Translations under genes and position numbers: made by a program
The notes under the pieces: model-generated
What the model was told of the DNA's origin: nothing
What the model saw: only the letters and a program-made list of their open reading frames with translations
The model's database searches: none
Source of the DNA: an uncultured Dehalococcoidia bacterium
GTDB taxonomy: Bacteria; Chloroflexota; Dehalococcoidia; Lucifugimonadales; UBA1123
Reading direction: 5' to 3'
NCBI GenBank assembly: GCA_951812505.1
Contig: CATOSI010000005.1
Location: 218,680 to 282,679, forward strand
Length of the DNA stretch: 64,000 nt
Shown: positions 50,694 to 59,574 of the stretch, one piece after another
Layout: each line of letters starts with the position of its first letter
Numbering within the stretch: position 1 is the first letter of the stretch

Positions 50694-51833
50694 ATGAAGA
50701 TTACCAAAGTAGAAGCCATCGGCGTGAGCCGCTACCTGTACGCCAAGATACACACGGACGAGGGTATCACCGGCGTAGGTGAGTCGGGCGCGTGGGGCTA
50801 CCTGGAGGCGTCCAAGTCGGCGATTGAGTTGTTCGCTCGATACCTGGTGGGCAAGGACCCGCTGCGCATCGAACACCACTGGCAGTATATGTACCGCTTC
50901 TCCCACTTCAGGGGCGCGGCGATAATGGGCGCGTTGAGCGCGCTGGACATCGCAATGTGGGACATCGCGGGCAAGCACTTCGGCGTACCCACGTACCAAC
51001 TTCTGGGTGGAAAGACTCGCGACAAGGCGCGGGTTTACTACCACGTCTTCGGAGACACGCGGGAGACCCTGGTGAAGGGCGTGAAGGATGCCAAGGAGAT
51101 GGGGTTCACGGCTGTCGGACATCTGACGCCGTTCCTGGACGAGGATAGAGACGTTCCCTACTTCAAGACTCACGCCAACAAGATCAAGGAGGCAATCGAG
51201 GCCGTTGGGATGTACCGCGACGCCGTGGGAGACGACGTTGACCTTTGCATCGAGATACACCGCCGCCTGACGCCCGCTGAGGCGATTGCGCTGGGGAGAG
51301 GAATCGAAGAGTTCTACCCGTTCTTCTACGAGGACCCGATTTTGCCGGAGAACTTCGACGCGATGGAACTCGTCGCCCAGCACATCAACATTCCCATAGC
51401 GACGGGCGAGCGACTGCACACAATTCACGAGTTCGAGATGCTGCTGAAGCGCGGGGCAGTTCAGTACGTCCGCCCTGATGTGTGCATGGTCGGCGGGATA
51501 ACGCACGCCAAGAAGATTGCGGCGCTTGCAGAGGCAAACTACGTCGGGGTCGTGCCGCACAATCCGCTGAGTCCGGTGAGCACTGCCGCCTGTCTGCAGA
51601 TAGCGGCCTGCATTCCCAATTTCGCCTTGCAGGAGTATCCGACGGGGGAGCACGAGCCGCCCAAGTCTGAGATTGTAACGTCGGCTGTCATGCAGGAGAA
51701 CGGCTACCTGATTATCCCGGACGCGCCGGGAATAGGCATCGAATTGGCGGAGGACGCCGCCGAGAGACACCCGTTTACTCCGAGGGTCGTATCCACTCGA
51801 CTCCACGAGGATGGGTCCGTGATAGACCAGTAG
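50694..51833 (+). CDS. Mandelate racemase/muconate lactonizing enzyme family protein (galactonate dehydratase-like)
   Basis: A 379-residue enolase-superfamily enzyme with N-terminal cap (residues 1-115) and barrel. Metal ligands are E187 in CIEIHRRL (with H189), E213 in YEDPILP and E239 in TGERLH. The catalytic His is H289 in VPHNPLSP. The E-x-H, EDP, GE, HNP pattern is that of the galactonate/mannonate dehydratase groups, except that Glu replaces the usual Asp of D-x-H. It should dehydrate a sugar acid to a 2-keto-3-deoxy acid. An Eis-like acetyltransferase gene follows after 9 bases. Confidence 0.88.
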   Translation: MKITKVEAIGVSRYLYAKIHTDEGITGVGESGAWGYLEASKSAIELFARYLVGKDPLRIEHHWQYMYRFSHFRGAAIMGALSALDIAMWDIAGKHFGVPTYQLLGGKTRDKARVYYHVFGDTRETLVKGVKDAKEMGFTAVGHLTPFLDEDRDVPYFKTHANKIKEAIEAVGMYRDAVGDDVDLCIEIHRRLTPAEAIALGRGIEEFYPFFYEDPILPENFDAMELVAQHINIPIATGERLHTIHEFEMLLKRGAVQYVRPDVCMVGGITHAKKIAALAEANYVGVVPHNPLSPVSTAACLQIAACIPNFALQEYPTGEHEPPKSEIVTSAVMQENGYLIIPDAPGIGIELAEDAAERHPFTPRVVSTRLHEDGSVIDQ

Positions 51834-51842
51834 AGGGTCCAT

Positions 51843-53036
51843 ATGTCCATAGTAGTCAGAACCATCACCAACGACGAGTTCGATAGCTGGGTTCGGCGCT
51901 CAGTCCTGGGATTTACCGGTCATGCGTCAGACGAGCTCCTACGAGTTGCCCGCTCAGGCGCGGAGATGGACAGGACATTTGGCGCATTCGACGGCGACGA
52001 TATTGTTGGTACGACGACCACTCGCACATCCGCAATTACCGTCCCCGGCGGCAGCGTAAAGATGGGATTCGTTGACGACGTGGCTGTTCTTTCAACCCAC
52101 CGCAGGCAGGGGATTCTGACGAGGATGATGCGGACGCAGTTGGAGCAGATGCGCGAGCGTGGCGAGCCGTTGTCGGCGCTGACGGCATCCGAAAGCCTCA
52201 TCTATGAACGCTTTGGATATGGCATTGCAACGTGGTACCACCAGTGGAAGATTGACCGCCGCCACACCGCAATGAATACACACCCTAAAGGCGGGGGCCG
52301 GGTGCAGTTCATATCCGCGGATGCCGCAAGAGAAGAGTGGCCTAGGCTTCATGCGAATGTGCGGAAGAACCGCGTCGGCATGGTGCACTACGACACAGCT
52401 TACTGGCGGTCGGTACTGTGGGACGCGGAGTATCAGCGGGACGGAGCGACCGAGTTCTTTCACGTGGCCTATATGCGCGGTGACCGCGTTTCGGGACTCT
52501 GCACGTACCGCCGGCGCGAGCGCGCGATAATGGTCTTCTTCCTGCTGGGCGAGGACGCAGAAATCGAGGCGGAGTTGTGGCAATACTGCTTTGGGATAGA
52601 CCTCATTCTAGAAATCCAGGCGTGGCCACGCGCCACGGATGACCCCTTGGTTTGGAGACTCGAAGACCCGCGCCGCCTGGAGATGATACTAATGGATCAT
52701 ATGTGGCTGAGGCTGGTGGACGTCAGGGAAGCGCTGTCCGAGAGAGGGTATGCTGATCCGGCCAGTCTTACTTTCCGCGTACACGACAAGTTCTGCCCGT
52801 GGAATGACGGTACGTATTTGCTGGAGGCCAGTGAAGACGGAGCAGAGTGTTCTCGAACCAACAGCGCGCCGCAGATCGAGCTAGGGGCGTCGGACCTTGC
52901 GGCTGCCTACCTTGGTGGCGTCACGTTCTCCACGCTGGCGCGCGCCGGTCGCGTCACGGAACACGCTCCCTGCTCCTTGGCCAAGGCCGACAGGATGTTC
53001 AGGACGGAGCGACAGCCCTGGTCGCTTGAGTTGTAG
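51843..53036 (+). CDS. Eis-like GNAT acetyltransferase
   Basis: A 397-residue protein with the three-part Eis layout. An N-terminal GNAT domain carries the acetyl-CoA motif VDDVAVLSTHRRQGILTRMM (about residues 77-96). SLIYERFGYGIA near residue 118 opens the second GNAT domain, and a C-terminal SCP2-like region (LTFRVHDKFCPWNDGTYLLE, residues ~302-320) follows. The usual C-terminal carboxylate is provided by WSLEL. Eis proteins acetylate amines including aminoglycosides; here the target is unknown. It is co-directional with the racemase-family gene. Confidence 0.87.
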   Translation: MSIVVRTITNDEFDSWVRRSVLGFTGHASDELLRVARSGAEMDRTFGAFDGDDIVGTTTTRTSAITVPGGSVKMGFVDDVAVLSTHRRQGILTRMMRTQLEQMRERGEPLSALTASESLIYERFGYGIATWYHQWKIDRRHTAMNTHPKGGGRVQFISADAAREEWPRLHANVRKNRVGMVHYDTAYWRSVLWDAEYQRDGATEFFHVAYMRGDRVSGLCTYRRRERAIMVFFLLGEDAEIEAELWQYCFGIDLILEIQAWPRATDDPLVWRLEDPRRLEMILMDHMWLRLVDVREALSERGYADPASLTFRVHDKFCPWNDGTYLLEASEDGAECSRTNSAPQIELGASDLAAAYLGGVTFSTLARAGRVTEHAPCSLAKADRMFRTERQPWSLEL

Positions 53037-53153
53037 ATTTCTACCCATCCGCTACGCGAGTGTGCTAGAATTCCTATTCGTGTCGCGGGGCGGCCCTGGA
53101 ACGGTACGCACGTGTGCATACTACCCTCTCGTCCCGATTACAGGAGAAAACCG

Positions 53154-53807
53154 ATGGATGTACCCACTCTGAAGTTAGACCAGAGAACGCTGTTCGGCAA
53201 GAAAGTCCGGAGCCTGCGAAGACAGGGTGTGATTCCCGTCCATGTTTACGGCGCGGGCATCGAGCCAGCCAGCCTCCAGGTGGATGACCGCACACTCAAC
53301 CGCATCCTGCCGCAGGTTGGGTCGAACATACCGATTTCGGTCGAGTACGAAGGACAGGAAGGAGAGTACATCTGCTTCGTGCGAGAGATTCAGAGACACC
53401 CGGTTACCGAGACAGTAATCCATGTGGACTTCCTCAGAGTTGACGTAACTCAGACCATTGCCGCAGAGGTGCCAGTAATCCTTGTTGGCGCTTCCCCCGC
53501 GGTGACGCAGATGGCAGGAACGCTGCTGCAGAACATTCAGTCGCTGTCAATCGAGGCTCTTCCAATGAATATGCCCGCCGAGTTGACGGTGGACATATCC
53601 AGCCTGGTTGACTTCGACACTACGATCGCGGTCGGCGACGTGGAAACGCCCGGAAATGTGACAGTGCTGAACGAGCCCGGAGACGTGATAGTCCGAGTCG
53701 CTCCGCCGAGACTGGAAGTGGAATTGGAAGATGAAGAGTTGGAAGAGGGTGAAGAGGGCGAAGAGCTGGAGGATGGCGAAGAGGCCGAGGACTCCGAAGA
53801 GGAGTAG
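53154..53807 (+). CDS. rplY: 50S ribosomal protein bL25, Ctc type
   Basis: A 217-residue long-form bL25/Ctc. The N-terminal 5S-rRNA-binding domain shows KLDQRTLFGKKVRSLRRQGVIPVHVYG, and the middle has RHPVTETVIHVDFLRVD. A TL5/Ctc C-terminal beta domain follows (PVILVGASPAVTQMAGTLLQ; ELTVDISSL) and an unusually acidic tail of about 30 residues nearly all Glu/Asp. CAGGAGAAA selects the ATG at 53154. TAGAAT at 53066 is a likely -10. A strong terminator follows the stop. Confidence 0.95.
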   Translation: MDVPTLKLDQRTLFGKKVRSLRRQGVIPVHVYGAGIEPASLQVDDRTLNRILPQVGSNIPISVEYEGQEGEYICFVREIQRHPVTETVIHVDFLRVDVTQTIAAEVPVILVGASPAVTQMAGTLLQNIQSLSIEALPMNMPAELTVDISSLVDFDTTIAVGDVETPGNVTVLNEPGDVIVRVAPPRLEVELEDEELEEGEEGEELEDGEEAEDSEEE

Positions 53808-53831
53808 CGACAACGCTACCTTGTTCAGATA

Positions 53832-53873
53832 ACAAATCGCCCCGAAGATCGAGTTTCGGGGCGATTTGTTTTA
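53832..53873 (+). terminator. Rho-independent terminator after rplY
   Basis: A perfect 15-base stem (53832-53846 with 53855-53869) and an 8-base loop, followed by TTTTA. It starts 25 bases after the stop and ends transcription of the bL25 gene. Confidence 0.9.
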
Positions 53874-53904
53874 CCTATTGTTAAGTTCTAAAGTAGCCGG
53901 AGAC

Positions 53905-53990
53905 GTCTCCGAGACGACTTCAAAAGTGGATTTGAAGCAGTTACCAAGACGCTAGTTTCTGGATTCCCGCCTTCGCGGGAATGACGATTG
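53905..53990 (+). repeat. Dispersed ~75-base repeat with palindromic end
   Basis: This matches 47503-47580 (GAGACGA-TTCA-AAGTGG-TTG...AAGACG-TAGTT-CTGGATT), ending in TTCCCGCCTTCGCGGGAATGAC (53963-53984), whose core also forms the linker-coding repeat at 44934. Confidence 0.75.
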
Positions 53991-54037
53991 AGTGCCGCGG
54001 CGAACTTTTGCAAGCATCTCGACAATCCGGACAACAT

Positions 54038-54067
54038 TTGACCTGCTTAAAGCACCGTCCATATAAT
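54038..54067 (+). promoter_or_regulatory. Sigma-70-type promoter for the O-antigen-ligase-like gene
   Basis: TTGACC (54038-54043) and TATAAT (54062-54067) are separated by 18 bases, the best promoter match in the window. The TTG start codon lies 48 bases downstream of the -10. Confidence 0.75.
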
Positions 54068-54114
54068 CCGACTGCCGTTACGAACCCGTCCCAATCAGCA
54101 CAACAGGCTAAGAC

Positions 54115-56151
54115 TTGACCCAGCGACAGACTAATTCAGGAGAAGAATTCGATACCGGCCATTTGCTACTGTGGACAGTTCGAGTGGGCATTCTGCTCGT
54201 TATGGCGATGCCGCTCATTTTGTCAAACGACACTCTGTTTCCGTTCATAGTAGGCAAAGCGATATACGCCAGATCGGTCATAGAGGTCACCTTCGGCATC
54301 TGGCTTCTGCTCATCTTCTTCTACCCCCGTTACCGGCCCAGCCGTTCGCTTGTACTCGGAGCGCTGGCGGTGTGGCTGCTCATTTCTCTTGTTTCCGGCT
54401 TCACAGGCGTCAGCACCGTAAGAAGTCTTTGGTCAACTTATGAACGGATGCAGGGCATCGTTGACCTGGCGCACTGGTTCGTGTTCATCGCGATAGCAGG
54501 CTCTGTGTTCAGGAGCCTCGCAGACTGGCGGATTCTGTTTACGGTCAATCTCATAGTATGCATGATCGTCTCCTTCCTTGGGATTAATCAGCACTACGGC
54601 ATATTCGACATGTCCGACTTTGGAATCCGGTCGGCCGACCGCATCGAGTCCACGCTGGGAAACGCGACCTATGTTGGCGCTTACACGATGGTAAACGCCC
54701 TGGTTGGGCTCAGCTTGATGGTTCACTCCATGGGACTCAGTCAGGGTAGAGGCAGGGAGCCGGAGCAGGCGCTCCGGAGCAGGACCGCCCGACGTCGGGG
54801 ACGTCGGAGAGAACGGCAGGCAAGTCCGACAGGATTGACATTCAACTATCTCCCGTGGCTGCAGTCGGTATGGGTGCTGTCGATCATGTTGAATCTCTGG
54901 GCTCTCTGGCTGACCGGAACTCGCGGAGCGGTAGTGGGGCTTGGCGCAGCAACGATTGTGTTCTCAATTGGGTACGCCATCTGGGGTCGGAATCGCATAG
55001 CGCGGACGGTGTCTTTCGGGCTGATTGCAATCGCCGTTGCCGGAATCGCGCTCTTCGGGGTAGTCAGGACAACTTCGGTCCTGGACCCTGTCGTGGAATC
55101 CAACACTATGCTGGCGAGAATATCTTCGATTGGTTTGGGAGACGCGAGCATAAGCGGGCGTGTCGCGGGCGCCAGGGCTGGTCTTCTCGCGTTCGCGGAA
55201 AAGCCGATACTCGGGTGGGGACCTGAGAACTTTCTGATCGCCTGGGGCAAACACGTTGACAGAGAATCGGCCGAACGGGACAGGTTCGACCAGGCTCACA
55301 ACAAGCTGGTAGAGGAGTTGACCACGAAGGGCACTCTCGGTTTCCTGAGCTATATGCTGGTCTGGCTGGCCATGGCATGGGCGATGTTTATCTCGATCAG
55401 GCGTAGGCGCGACAACGGCCAATTGGCGGTCTTGATTCTCGCGGCAACGATGCTGGCATACTTCGTGCAGAACCTGTTCCTTTTCGACACCCCGGTAACA
55501 CTCCTGCAGTTCTCGATGCTTGCCGCGTTCGCGGTTGCGCAGGAACACTGGGCGCGCGCGCGCGACGAGAAGAGGGAGCGACCCTGGATACCTGAAAAAT
55601 TAAGCGGCAAGCTAAACCTGCGTCCCGTATCGGCTGCGCTGCGTACCTCTTGGGGAGCGGTTTGCCTGATGGCGGTCGTGTCTGTGGTGGTAATAGGCGC
55701 GCTCTACGCGCTGAATCTGCGAGCGTACAGCGCGGCGGCGGATATTGCGTCATTTGGTCTTACGGCCGGAAGGGGGGTCGGGTGGGAAGAACGCCTGGTA
55801 TATGCCGAAGAGTCCATCAGCACATTCCCCGGTCTTGCCAACTATCCGCGCAGACACCTGATCAGGGACTATTTCGGCAGGCTACCCTCGCTATCGGAGG
55901 ATGAATTCCGGGCCGCGGTCGAGTTGATGGAGAGTACGGGCAATGATGCGCTCGAAGTCGAGCCGGATAACTGGAGAATCATCGCTATGATGATACATCT
56001 TCACCAGACAGCCGCCGAACTGGACAGGGAGTATCTGGAGAGGGCTGAAGAGAGCCTGGAAAAGATGAAGCGGATCGCGCCGAATCTGCCGGACACGCGC
56101 ATCCTGAGCGAAATGCAGGCCAGCCTGAAGGCTGCGGGGGACACGCCCTGA
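54115..56151 (+). CDS. O-antigen ligase/polymerase-like membrane protein (Wzy_C family)
   Basis: A 678-residue protein with about 11 transmembrane segments in residues 20-490. A large loop carries the Wzy_C/WaaL signature: SISGRVAGARAGLLAFAEKPILGWGPENF (about 345-372) and DQAHNKLVEELTTKGTLGFL (about 393-412). The last ~130 residues are soluble and TPR-like. A strongly basic cytoplasmic loop (RSRTARRRGRRRERQ) lies near residue 225. It polymerises or ligates lipid-linked glycans. TTG at 54115 is used as start. The sugar transferase gene converges from the other side. Confidence 0.82.
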   Translation: MTQRQTNSGEEFDTGHLLLWTVRVGILLVMAMPLILSNDTLFPFIVGKAIYARSVIEVTFGIWLLLIFFYPRYRPSRSLVLGALAVWLLISLVSGFTGVSTVRSLWSTYERMQGIVDLAHWFVFIAIAGSVFRSLADWRILFTVNLIVCMIVSFLGINQHYGIFDMSDFGIRSADRIESTLGNATYVGAYTMVNALVGLSLMVHSMGLSQGRGREPEQALRSRTARRRGRRRERQASPTGLTFNYLPWLQSVWVLSIMLNLWALWLTGTRGAVVGLGAATIVFSIGYAIWGRNRIARTVSFGLIAIAVAGIALFGVVRTTSVLDPVVESNTMLARISSIGLGDASISGRVAGARAGLLAFAEKPILGWGPENFLIAWGKHVDRESAERDRFDQAHNKLVEELTTKGTLGFLSYMLVWLAMAWAMFISIRRRRDNGQLAVLILAATMLAYFVQNLFLFDTPVTLLQFSMLAAFAVAQEHWARARDEKRERPWIPEKLSGKLNLRPVSAALRTSWGAVCLMAVVSVVVIGALYALNLRAYSAAADIASFGLTAGRGVGWEERLVYAEESISTFPGLANYPRRHLIRDYFGRLPSLSEDEFRAAVELMESTGNDALEVEPDNWRIIAMMIHLHQTAAELDREYLERAEESLEKMKRIAPNLPDTRILSEMQASLKAAGDTP

Positions 56152-56170
56152 TGCCAATGTCCGGGCGGAG

Positions 56171-56863
56171 CTATCGGTCTTTCCCCTGCCACCTGGCGCG
56201 GAAGGTGATCAGGACGGACAGGGTGAGCAGCTTGACATCCAGCCAGGGCGACATACGCTTGATGTAGATAATGTCGTAGCGGACTTTGTCGCGTGGGTGC
56301 GTGGAATAGCGTCCATAGACCTGCGCAATGCCCGTCAAGCCGGGCCTTACCGCGAGTCGCCCGCCAAATTCGGGCCACTGCCTGGTGAACTCTTCCACGA
56401 GTTCCGGACGCTCGGGCCTCGGACCTACCAGGCTGATGTCTCCCTTCCACATATTGATGACCTGCGGAAGTTCGTCCAGAGCGCGATTCCTGAGAATGCG
56501 GCCTACTCCGGTTATTCTGGGATCGTCATCTTCGGCCCAGACAGCGCCGGTATATCGCTCGGCGTCGGGGACCATCGAGCGGAACTTGTAGGCGCGAAAT
56601 ATCCTTCCGCCCTTCCCGACCCGCGCTTGCGTATAGAAGATGGGACCTCGGTCGCTCAGCCATATCGCAAGCGGAATCAGCGTCCACAGAGCGATCCAGA
56701 CCGGCGCCAATACGATGTGGACGATTGTAAGCACGATCAAGTCGAATGGACGCTTCCACCAGTCGCGGACAGCGAATGCAGCCGCCTGGACATCCACGCC
56801 GGACTCAAGTGTGCTGGACTGTCTTTCGGAATCCATTTCTGGAAGGGCTGGGCAAGTGTCCAT
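56171..56863 (-). CDS. Bacterial sugar transferase (polyprenyl-phosphate hexose-1-P transferase)
   Basis: A 230-residue PF02397 enzyme. One membrane hairpin (FDLIVLTIVHIVLAPVWIALW, residues ~42-62) is followed by the catalytic core: ARVGKGGRIFRAYKFRSM, the DE motif in RALDELPQVIN, then DISLVGPRPERPEL and RPGLTGIAQVYGRYS. It adds the first sugar-1-phosphate to undecaprenyl phosphate to start glycan assembly, which fits the O-antigen-ligase-like gene next to it. ATG 56863 is used; an in-frame extension would run into the tRNA gene. Confidence 0.9.
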   Translation of the reverse strand: MDTCPALPEMDSERQSSTLESGVDVQAAAFAVRDWWKRPFDLIVLTIVHIVLAPVWIALWTLIPLAIWLSDRGPIFYTQARVGKGGRIFRAYKFRSMVPDAERYTGAVWAEDDDPRITGVGRILRNRALDELPQVINMWKGDISLVGPRPERPELVEEFTRQWPEFGGRLAVRPGLTGIAQVYGRYSTHPRDKVRYDIIYIKRMSPWLDVKLLTLSVLITFRARWQGKDR

Positions 56864-56906
56864 GAACGGAGTGTAGAGTTGGGGACCGGAAACCTGGGTG
56901 CGCACA

Positions 56907-56981
56907 TGGTCGGGGTGGGCGGGATCGAACCGCCGACCTCCTGTTCCCAAAACAGGCGCGCTACCGCTGCGCCACACCCCG
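56907..56981 (-). tRNA. tRNA-Pro(TGG)
   Basis: A 75-base cloverleaf is read on the minus strand. The acceptor stem is CGGGGTG/CACCCCG, and the D-arm lies in GGCGCAGCGGTAGCGC. The anticodon stem CCTGT/ACAGG holds loop TTTGGGA (anticodon TGG), and the T-arm GGCGG-TTCGATC-CCGCC is intact. The discriminator A and the terminal CCA are genome-encoded. It reads CCA and, by wobble, other proline codons. Confidence 0.95.
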
Positions 56982-57029
56982 ATTCGATACGTAGTAAAGG
57001 TTACAGGTTTTGTGAATCGCAGGTAAAGG

Positions 57030-58451
57030 TCATCCCATTTCAGGGGAACGTCGAGGTCGCCAATCGGCTGCCTGCTCGTAAGCGTGCGCTACACGGAGGA
57101 GCTCAGGCTCGGAGAACGGGCGGCCTATGATCTGAAGACCGATTGGCATCCCTGATTCCGTGAATCCGCATGGTACGGATATGGCGGGCAGACCGGCGAG
57201 AGCGGCCGGGCTGGTGTAGCGTCGTCTGGCAAGATCGAGTCTTCCCTGATAGTAGCCGCCGGGCGACCCGGTGGAGCGGGCTATCGGAGGAGCGGCGGTA
57301 GGACTGGCGGGCATTACGATGAAGTCATTGTTTTCCAGGGTGCGCATCATCTCCTCTTTGACGAGGGTTCTTGCGCGCAGCCCTCTCAGGTACACCGGAG
57401 AGGGCGTAATAGCCGCGGATTCAAGCCTGGTGCGAGTGTTCCAGTCGTAGAGATGGGGGCGGGACTTCAGCCAAGGCATGTGGTGGGTTGCGGCGTCCAC
57501 GTCGGCAGTGGCAAGGAAGACCGCTCCGCTGTGCGCAAGCATCGGGAGGTCGGCCTGCTCTACGTCGGCGCCAATTTCCGCCAGCTGATCGGCGGCTACC
57601 GCTACCGCGCTCCTGACTTCGCTATTCAGTCCATCGAAGTCCATAGCTTCGCGCGGGAGCGCGACACGCGCGCCTCGAGGCCACTCCGCGACAGACTCGG
57701 AGTAGTTGGGCACGGGATCACGCGCCGAGGACGAATCTCGTTCGTCGTGGCCGGCTATGGCCTGGAGCATGATCGCGCAGTCCTCAACCGTGTGAGTCAT
57801 CGGGCCGACTGTGTCCAAGCTCCAGCTCATGGGAACTACGCCGTGGCGAGTGACCCTTCGATAGGTCGGGCGAAGCCCAACTATGCCGCAGAACGCGCTC
57901 GGACCCCTGATGGAGCCCCCTGTGTCCGATCCAAGAGATCCGGCGCATAGTCCGCCCGCGACCGCGACCGCCGATCCGCTGCTCGACCCGCCCGCCGACT
58001 TTCCAGTATCCCAAGGATTGCGGGGCGTACCGTATGGATGGTCTATCGTACCGCCTATGGCGAACTCGCTCAGGTTCAGCTTGCCCAGAAGCACGGATCC
58101 CGCGGCATCGAGACGCTCGACAATGGTGGAGTCATATTCGGGTACGTGGTCGGCCAGAACCCGCGACCCGGCGCTTGTCAGGACGCCCCTGGTATAGATG
58201 ATGTCCTTTACTGCAATGGGTATGCCGTGCATCCTGCCTCGGTAGCCACCATTCGCGATCTCGGATTCGGCGCGAGACGCCTGGGCGAGCGCCGAATCGG
58301 CCATGACTGTTATGTAAGCGCCGAGGTTGGCGTTGAGACGCTCAATACGCTCCAGGTACGCTTGCGCCAGTTCCACGGGAGACAGACTGCGGGACTCGAT
58401 GAGGCGGGCGGCCTCGGCGATGGTGAGAAAGTGAAGATCTCGGTCGTTCAT
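57030..58451 (-). CDS. Amidase (GatA/AtzE family)
   Basis: A 473-residue amidase-signature enzyme. The Ser-cisSer-Lys triad is complete: Lys in PIAVKDII (about K80), cis-Ser in GGSSSGSAVAVA (about S155) and nucleophile Ser in GSDTGGSIRGPSAF (about S180). The small gene three bases upstream encodes a GatC-like partner, as in AtzE-AtzG, so the complex likely hydrolyses a small amide or allophanate/biuret-type compound rather than Gln-tRNA (no gatB here). Expected to be cytoplasmic. Confidence 0.88.
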   Translation of the reverse strand: MNDRDLHFLTIAEAARLIESRSLSPVELAQAYLERIERLNANLGAYITVMADSALAQASRAESEIANGGYRGRMHGIPIAVKDIIYTRGVLTSAGSRVLADHVPEYDSTIVERLDAAGSVLLGKLNLSEFAIGGTIDHPYGTPRNPWDTGKSAGGSSSGSAVAVAGGLCAGSLGSDTGGSIRGPSAFCGIVGLRPTYRRVTRHGVVPMSWSLDTVGPMTHTVEDCAIMLQAIAGHDERDSSSARDPVPNYSESVAEWPRGARVALPREAMDFDGLNSEVRSAVAVAADQLAEIGADVEQADLPMLAHSGAVFLATADVDAATHHMPWLKSRPHLYDWNTRTRLESAAITPSPVYLRGLRARTLVKEEMMRTLENNDFIVMPASPTAAPPIARSTGSPGGYYQGRLDLARRRYTSPAALAGLPAISVPCGFTESGMPIGLQIIGRPFSEPELLRVAHAYEQAADWRPRRSPEMG

Positions 58452-58454
58452 CGG

Positions 58455-58640
58455 CTATTCTTCCTCAGTGGCGAAAACATGAGCCGGTTCGACCGACATC
58501 AGGAGATCCTCTGGTATTTCGTCCAGCTCCGCGATGATGCCCGACAGCCTCGACGCGATGGTTTTCGCCGGTACATCTTCGATTCGCAGGCCAACGACTC
58601 TGCCTAGTTCCTGCACATCCTCTACGTTCAATTTATTCAT
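58455..58640 (-). CDS. AtzG/GatC-like small amidase partner
   Basis: A 61-residue protein: VQELGRVVGLRIEDVPAKTIASRLSGIIAELDEI. It has the two-helix GatC/AtzG look and typical length. It lies three bases before the amidase gene, which strongly suggests a stabilising subunit. It ends in VFATEEE, a common acidic tail. Confidence 0.72.
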   Translation of the reverse strand: MNKLNVEDVQELGRVVGLRIEDVPAKTIASRLSGIIAELDEIPEDLLMSVEPAHVFATEEE

Positions 58641-58755
58641 AGCAAGTCTCGGAAATGGGATTCAAGCGCCGACATTCTAACACGTTATCGAGGCGCGATG
58701 CGGAACTGACGCGGTGATATAATCCGGACACTCTGGAGGCGAAAGGGGGACCGAG

Positions 58756-59562
58756 ATGGACCTGAATGACAGGGTGGCGATAGTTACCGGAGCGGGACGC
58801 GGCATAGGCAGGGCAATCGCGGAGAAGATGGCAGCTTACGGAGCTTCCGTTATGGTGGCAGACCTCGACGCGGACAACGCAGCCAACGCGGCATCCGAGA
58901 TACGAACTTCGTACCCGGGAGCGGGAGTAGAGTCGTCTGACGTTGATGTGACAGACAGAGAGTCAGTCGCACGTATGGCGTCCGAGACCGTCGCTCGATT
59001 CGGCAGGATAGATATTCTCGTAAACAACGCGGGAATAATCGGCGCGCCGGGCTGGGAACAGCGAGACAGACCGGACGAGAGTGACTGGGACCAGATATAT
59101 GAAGTCAACGTTAAAGGAGTGGCGAACGCTTCGGACATCGTGGCCGAATATATGAAACCGAACAACTTCGGCAAGATAGTCAACATCGCCTCGGGCGCGG
59201 GGCGGCAGGGCAGCCCGGGCAATCCACCCTATAACGTATCGAAGGCAGGCGTGATAAGCCTGACGCAGGCTTACGCGCTGGAACTTGCGCCATTCAACAT
59301 AAACGTCAACGCGATCTGTCCCGGTCTTCTGTGGACCCCGATGTGGGACCGGATCGCCACGCGAAACATCAACATGGACGACGATCTCAGCGGCCTGACG
59401 CCAAGGCGAGCCTTCGAAAAGGTAGTGGCCGACCGTATTCCGCTTGGACGTGAACAGACGCCCGAAGACATAGGCAATCTTGCGGTGTTTCTGGCCTCGG
59501 ACCTGGCAATGAACATCACCGGGCAGTCTATCAATGTGAATGGCGGTTCGCGGATGGACTGA
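58756..59562 (+). CDS. SDR family oxidoreductase
   Basis: A 268-residue classical SDR: TGAGRGIG (residues 11-18), NNAGII near residue 92, catalytic Ser in NIASGAG near 146 and YNVSK near residue 161, then CPGLLWTPMW and a C-terminal NVNGGSRMD. A TATAAT at 58718-58723 provides the likely -10 and GGAGG a ribosome site. It stands alone on the plus strand, converging with the RraA-like gene. The Asp in VADLDAD after the second strand suggests NAD preference. Confidence 0.9.
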   Translation: MDLNDRVAIVTGAGRGIGRAIAEKMAAYGASVMVADLDADNAANAASEIRTSYPGAGVESSDVDVTDRESVARMASETVARFGRIDILVNNAGIIGAPGWEQRDRPDESDWDQIYEVNVKGVANASDIVAEYMKPNNFGKIVNIASGAGRQGSPGNPPYNVSKAGVISLTQAYALELAPFNINVNAICPGLLWTPMWDRIATRNINMDDDLSGLTPRRAFEKVVADRIPLGREQTPEDIGNLAVFLASDLAMNITGQSINVNGGSRMD

Positions 59563-59574
59563 CCTGCTAGTGCG

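Noticed and set aside
56864..56977. N-terminal extension of the sugar transferase frame.
   Set aside because: It runs through the tRNA-Pro gene; the ATG at 56863 gives the normal family length.
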